Below, in pieces: positions 18,557 through 20,802 of a DNA stretch of 20,802 bases (the stretch's first letter is position 1; each line of letters starts with the position of its first letter). The notes beneath the pieces were generated by a model that was not told the origin of the DNA, did not search any database, and saw nothing but the letters and a program-made list of their open reading frames with translations. Where the stretch lies: IMG/VR virus record IMGVR_UViG_3300037160_000083, positions 1 through 20,802 of that record; one strand, given 5' to 3'. Both the position numbers and the translations under genes were made by a program. This DNA is from a virus.

Positions 18557-18925
18557 CTACCTCGTAACTTTTTCTTCCTTATATTCCGCGCTACAGATCC
18601 GTTCCCTAAGAGCGAAGTACCGCTTAGTCCACCGCGCATCGGCGGGGTTGCATCCAAAACCGTTGATACAACACACGTGCGCCGTACACAACGGCCTTAC
18701 GTGCGGCGGAGCTATACAACCGTTCGGTCCCATTAGAGGGAGCGTCGGATGACTAGTTGGCACAAGAGGCTGGCCGATCTCGACGGCGCGCTCCATCGCC
18801 ATCTCGCAATACTCGGGACTACAGCACGAGTGCGGAGCGCGACAGGCACCGGCACCTTCGCCGGCGCACAAAGGTTGCGTCAGTTTCGCCATTTCTACGT
18901 ACAAGTCAATGAGCTTCGGCGTCAT
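18557..18925 (-). CDS. Cysteine-rich protein, probable metal binding
   Basis: A 122-residue protein with about a dozen cysteines in two clusters: CAGEGAGACRAPHSCCSPEY-C in the N-terminal third, and NGCIAPPHVRPLCTAHVCC with GFGC in the C-terminal half, then a basic helix. The CCxxxxC spacing recalls YkgJ-type zinc- or iron-binding proteins, but I cannot assign the family firmly. It begins 3 nt after a small membrane protein gene in the terS operon. It may bind zinc or an iron-sulfur cluster. Confidence 0.6.
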   Translation of the reverse strand: MTPKLIDLYVEMAKLTQPLCAGEGAGACRAPHSCCSPEYCEMAMERAVEIGQPLVPTSHPTLPLMGPNGCIAPPHVRPLCTAHVCCINGFGCNPADARWTKRYFALRERICSAEYKEEKVTR

Positions 18926-18928
18926 AGT

Positions 18929-19075
18929 CTATCGTTCCAGCCAAACCACAAGTAGGACAAGCAGCGAAAGGGAATACACGACACACGAGGCAAACGGATT
19001 GTCTATCAAGGCGAGAAGCAGGTCCCCAGCGAAGATCAAAACGATTACGACCGCGATCTTGAGTTTGTCCGCCAT
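18929..19075 (-). CDS. 48-residue membrane protein, two transmembrane helices
   Basis: Too short for many gene finders but well framed. The ATG directly abuts the TAA of the previous gene and the TAG is 3 nt before the next ATG. The protein starts MADK, then KIAVVIVLIFAGDLLLALI and SCVVYSLSLLVLLVVWL, a helical hairpin in the membrane with a short polar loop (DNPFA). Size and topology resemble small phage holin-like or host-modifying membrane proteins; no lysis partner is nearby, so function is left open. Confidence 0.65.
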   Translation of the reverse strand: MADKLKIAVVIVLIFAGDLLLALIDNPFASCVVYSLSLLVLLVVWLER

Positions 19076-19468
19076 TTACCTTTGTGCCTGATATCCGTAG
19101 ACGAACAGCGGCATCTCGTTTGCGCGTTCCTCCATCGTTCTGGTGAAGGTGATCCGCCACAGCTTTTCGTACGGCAACCAGTTCCTGATGCTCCAGACAA
19201 TGGAGAGGTCGAAGACAGGTAGCCCGTAGTCGCATAGTGCAGCCAATGCCCTAAAGCCATGTGCGTCTTCGCCAGTACAGATCATGTCGATGGTCGGACG
19301 GTCGTAGGAATGTCCCTTGCCACCTTGGCACGACTGGCATGTTTCCATTCCACCGGCCGCGTGCAGTACGCGCACCGCGAAACGTATCCCAGCGTCGAGA
19401 TCCCGGTAGAAGTCTTCGGGCATCGTCATGTCGCGCAAAGGAACGTCATTGGACTTTTTGAGTTTCAT
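19076..19468 (-). CDS. Conserved phage protein with GMETCQSCQGG motif, unknown function
   Basis: A 130-residue protein. The segment FYRDLDAGIRFAVRVLHAAG followed by METCQSCQGGKGHSYDRPTI resembles a phage hypothetical family that I recall from many tailed phages; CxxC plus GHSYDRPTI may be a metal site. The C-terminal half (GFRALAALCDYGLPVFDLSI, WRITF) looks like an alpha/beta domain. Its ATG overlaps the previous stop (ATGA at 19465-19468). Confidence 0.65.
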   Translation of the reverse strand: MKLKKSNDVPLRDMTMPEDFYRDLDAGIRFAVRVLHAAGGMETCQSCQGGKGHSYDRPTIDMICTGEDAHGFRALAALCDYGLPVFDLSIVWSIRNWLPYEKLWRITFTRTMEERANEMPLFVYGYQAQR

Positions 19469-19872
19469 ACCCGTTTAGGAACTCCATCCTCGATTTCTTT
19501 CCGCGTTCTGCAAAGCGGAGGTTCGTGACGTACAACCACCCAACCGTCCGTCCCATTCGCTTCTTCCGTGCAACCAGGGCAGACTGGACAGACGGAACTC
19601 GGTTCTCGTCCGTAGATCCCTTCCCTAACCTCCGCTTGAGCTAGTTCGCGTATGATCTTGTGGCGTCTCGTCATTGTCACTTGCGCTCCTTCACTTAAAT
19701 CCTCACCTGCACTTCCAACGGGCCGAACCAACAGACCCTGTGTGTGTACTTCGCCGCGCGGGGCCAGTCGCCTTCCAGTCTCTACACGCGCTTTACGGTA
19801 CGCGTATATCTTGAAAACCAGGAGTACAACAAGACTCATGGCCTGTACGCCCAATGCAATGCCTAACAACAT
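19465..19872 (-). CDS. Membrane-anchored protein with cytoplasmic cysteine-containing domain
   Basis: About 135 residues from the ATG at 19872, which has GGAG at normal spacing. A TTG start 13 codons upstream would read the duplicated end of the HNH gene and is not preferred. One transmembrane helix (MLLGIALGVQAMSLVVLLVF, then KIYAYRK) is followed by a polar domain containing CPVCPGC and a later Cys, a possible metal site. Function unknown. Confidence 0.55.
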   Translation of the reverse strand: MLLGIALGVQAMSLVVLLVFKIYAYRKARVETGRRLAPRGEVHTQGLLVRPVGSAGEDLSEGAQVTMTRRHKIIRELAQAEVREGIYGREPSSVCPVCPGCTEEANGTDGWVVVRHEPPLCRTRKEIEDGVPKRV

Positions 19873-19897
19873 GTTCCTATTCTCCGTTCGTTCCTGC

Positions 19898-19920
19898 TGT
19901 CTCTCCCCCAACGTCTTCGC
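19898..19920 (-). repeat. 23-bp direct repeat, copy B
   Basis: Identical over 23 bp to 20147-20169. It encodes the same KTLGERQ string as the HNH C-terminus, here just upstream of the membrane-anchored protein gene. Confidence 0.9.
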
Positions 19921-19924
19921 ACGA

Positions 19925-20146
19925 TTAGTCTGCCCGCCGAATGTACTGCAATGGCGGACGTTGTTTGTCGCCTACCTCCGATGTGCAGGAGGGGCAAGGC
20001 TCTTTCTCCTCCTCCGCTAAAAAAGCCTTCACGGCCTCGTCGTCGTCAACAAATATTTGGGATAGGTGCCATTCCTGGTAATGACCGCACAATTTTTTGA
20101 CTGGCGTTAATACCAAACCGAATACCGAATCGTCGTCAGTCGTCAT
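19925..20146 (-). CDS. Small acidic protein with C-terminal CxxC, unknown function
   Basis: A 73-residue protein. The N-terminus is MTTDDDSVFGLVLTPVKKLC and is followed by an acidic middle (FVDDDEAVKAFLAEEEKEP) and PCPSC near residue 53, which could pair with Cys20 and His22 for zinc. The start overlaps the HNH stop (ATGA at 20143-20146). The gene is bracketed by the two copies of a 23-bp direct repeat, as if inserted or duplicated as a unit. Confidence 0.55.
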   Translation of the reverse strand: MTTDDDSVFGLVLTPVKKLCGHYQEWHLSQIFVDDDEAVKAFLAEEEKEPCPSCTSEVGDKQRPPLQYIRRAD

Positions 20147-20598
20147 TGTCTCTCCCCCAACGTCTTCGCGCTATGGCACACCGAGCACAACGTCTGCAAA
20201 TTATCCAGATCGTGCCGTAACTCCGGCGCAACCCTGATCGGAACCGTATGGTCGGCGTGGAGGTGCCGTTCCTTCTGCCTAAACCGCCATCTTAGCTCTT
20301 CCAGCACGCGTGACGGAGTTGGTACGGACACCGTATCCAGTCCCGTCTCCCTCGCTTCCCTACTCAACCTGAAAATATCCGGTTCCCACCCGCACCGTCG
20401 GCACCTCCACTCGTCTCTCACGAAACAACGGACGCGCAACACCTGGAATAGTTCGTCGTACCCGCGCCCGGTCGAGGACCCGCGCGCTCTACTCGCCCCG
20501 CCCTTACACACCGTACACATCCCTCCCGTATCCGTCAGTTCCACGCACCCCGGCGTGCGACACGGACGTAACGGGAGGGACGAGGTCGGAGGCGTCAT
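20143..20598 (-). CDS. HNH endonuclease, packaging-associated type
   Basis: About 151 residues from the ATG at 20598. The N-terminus has CRTPGCVELTDTGGMCTVC, a zinc module, then RGYDELFQVLRVRCFVRDEW and WRCRRCGWEP, and the HNH core LHADHTVPIRVAPELRHDLD-N followed by LCSVCHSAKT. HNH proteins of this type are often encoded near terminase genes and can stimulate TerL cleavage; here it opens the operon that contains terS. The ATG at 20664 would add 22 residues but lies upstream of the promoter, so the internal start is chosen. Confidence 0.85.
   Translation of the reverse strand: MTPPTSSLPLRPCRTPGCVELTDTGGMCTVCKGGASRARGSSTGRGYDELFQVLRVRCFVRDEWRCRRCGWEPDIFRLSREARETGLDTVSVPTPSRVLEELRWRFRQKERHLHADHTVPIRVAPELRHDLDNLQTLCSVCHSAKTLGERQ
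20147..20169 (-). repeat. 23-bp direct repeat, copy A
   Basis: Covers the last codons of the HNH gene (KTLGERQ). Identical copy at 19898-19920, 249 bp away on the same strand. Confidence 0.9.
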
Positions 20599-20606
20599 CA
20601 CCCGGT

Positions 20607-20636
20607 AGTATACAGCAGTTTGACAATTTTCCGCAA
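20607..20636 (-). promoter_or_regulatory. Promoter of the HNH-terS operon, leaderless
   Basis: -10 TATACT (20607-20612) and -35 TTGCGG (20631-20636) with an 18-bp spacer on the minus strand. The -10 ends 8 nt before the ATG at 20598, so the transcript would begin at the start codon. Confidence 0.6.
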
Positions 20637-20639
20637 ATT

Positions 20640-20770
20640 CGCACAAACTTATGTACGAAGACATTCGTACGTCGATCTTACTACTAATTAGTTAGTAATG
20701 TTAACGACAGTTGACATAGGTTAACGAAATATGTTAACGACTACGAAGACCTTCGTACGAACGCTATACT
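20640..20770. promoter_or_regulatory. Intergenic region with paired palindromes and GTTAACGA repeats
   Basis: Two near-identical inverted repeats, GTACGAA-GACA-TTCGTAC (20653-20670) and TACGAAG-AC-CTTCGTA (20742-20757), flank three copies of GTTAACGA (about 20699, 20719 and 20733) and a TTGACA (20711). TATACT at 20764 on the plus strand may serve a gene outside the window. This resembles a cluster of repressor or operator sites. Confidence 0.5.
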
Positions 20771-20802
20771 AGTTCGCACAAGCGCGGAACTTCGTCGATG
20801 CC

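Overview
This is a 20.8 kb piece of a tailed double-stranded DNA phage (or prophage) genome. The evidence is the packaging and head set: a P27-type small terminase (terS, 17571-18239), an HK97-type large terminase (terL, 5731-7791) and an HK97-type portal (1838-3325). Almost everything is on the minus strand, so the functional order runs from right to left. The host cannot be named. At least eight genes have a -10 hexamer, often the extended form TGCTATNCT, ending only 6-8 nt before the start codon. This implies leaderless mRNAs and points to a host that uses them freely, such as Actinobacteria or Deinococcota.

Layout in transcription order. (1) 20.8-17.1 kb: an intergenic region with short repeated palindromic motifs, then a tightly overlapping operon of an HNH nuclease, five small uncharacterised proteins (two with membrane segments, one very cysteine-rich), an unknown protein, TerS and two more small proteins. 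(2) 17.05-8.49 kb: a sigma70-like promoter (17015-17044) drives a tRNA array of 35 recognisable tRNAs with anticodons for all 20 amino acids. Nearly all have the CCA end encoded. The array is broken up by HNH endonucleases (8655, 10708/11039 frameshifted, 12915 on the plus strand, 15849), an RtcB RNA ligase (9171-10346), two small unknown proteins, tRNA fragments and several structured RNAs that are not ordinary tRNAs. (3) 8.46-5.73 kb: a calcineurin-type phosphoesterase, then TerL, whose Walker A loop is interrupted by a 136-residue mini-intein with class 3 features. (4) 5.67-0.4 kb: small head-region genes, a zinc-ribbon virion-like protein, a membrane protein, a proline/collagen-like protein, the portal, a small unknown protein, a Mom-like GNAT DNA-modification candidate and a ferritin-like protein.

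How the parts may work together. The tRNA array, RtcB and perhaps the phosphoesterase look like a translation-maintenance and RNA-repair island, inserted or grown between terS and terL, which are adjacent in many phages. The HNH genes sit next to or over tRNA genes and probably spread with them. The tRNAs are odd in an informative way. About 13 lack the usual D-loop GG or T-loop UUC, yet in each case the elbow partners appear to change together: position 19 pairs with 56, and A18 accompanies G55. This suggests functional but re-engineered elbows rather than decay. Four tRNAs have C33, leucine tRNAs mostly have short variable loops, and one Gly and one Arg tRNA have long structured variable arms. 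One tRNA appears circularly permuted (3' half before 5' half, 14073-14160). The most novel elements are the permuted tRNA, the elbow covariation and the non-tRNA structured RNAs at 12471-12700, 12788-12859, 13551-13643 and 14244-14444.
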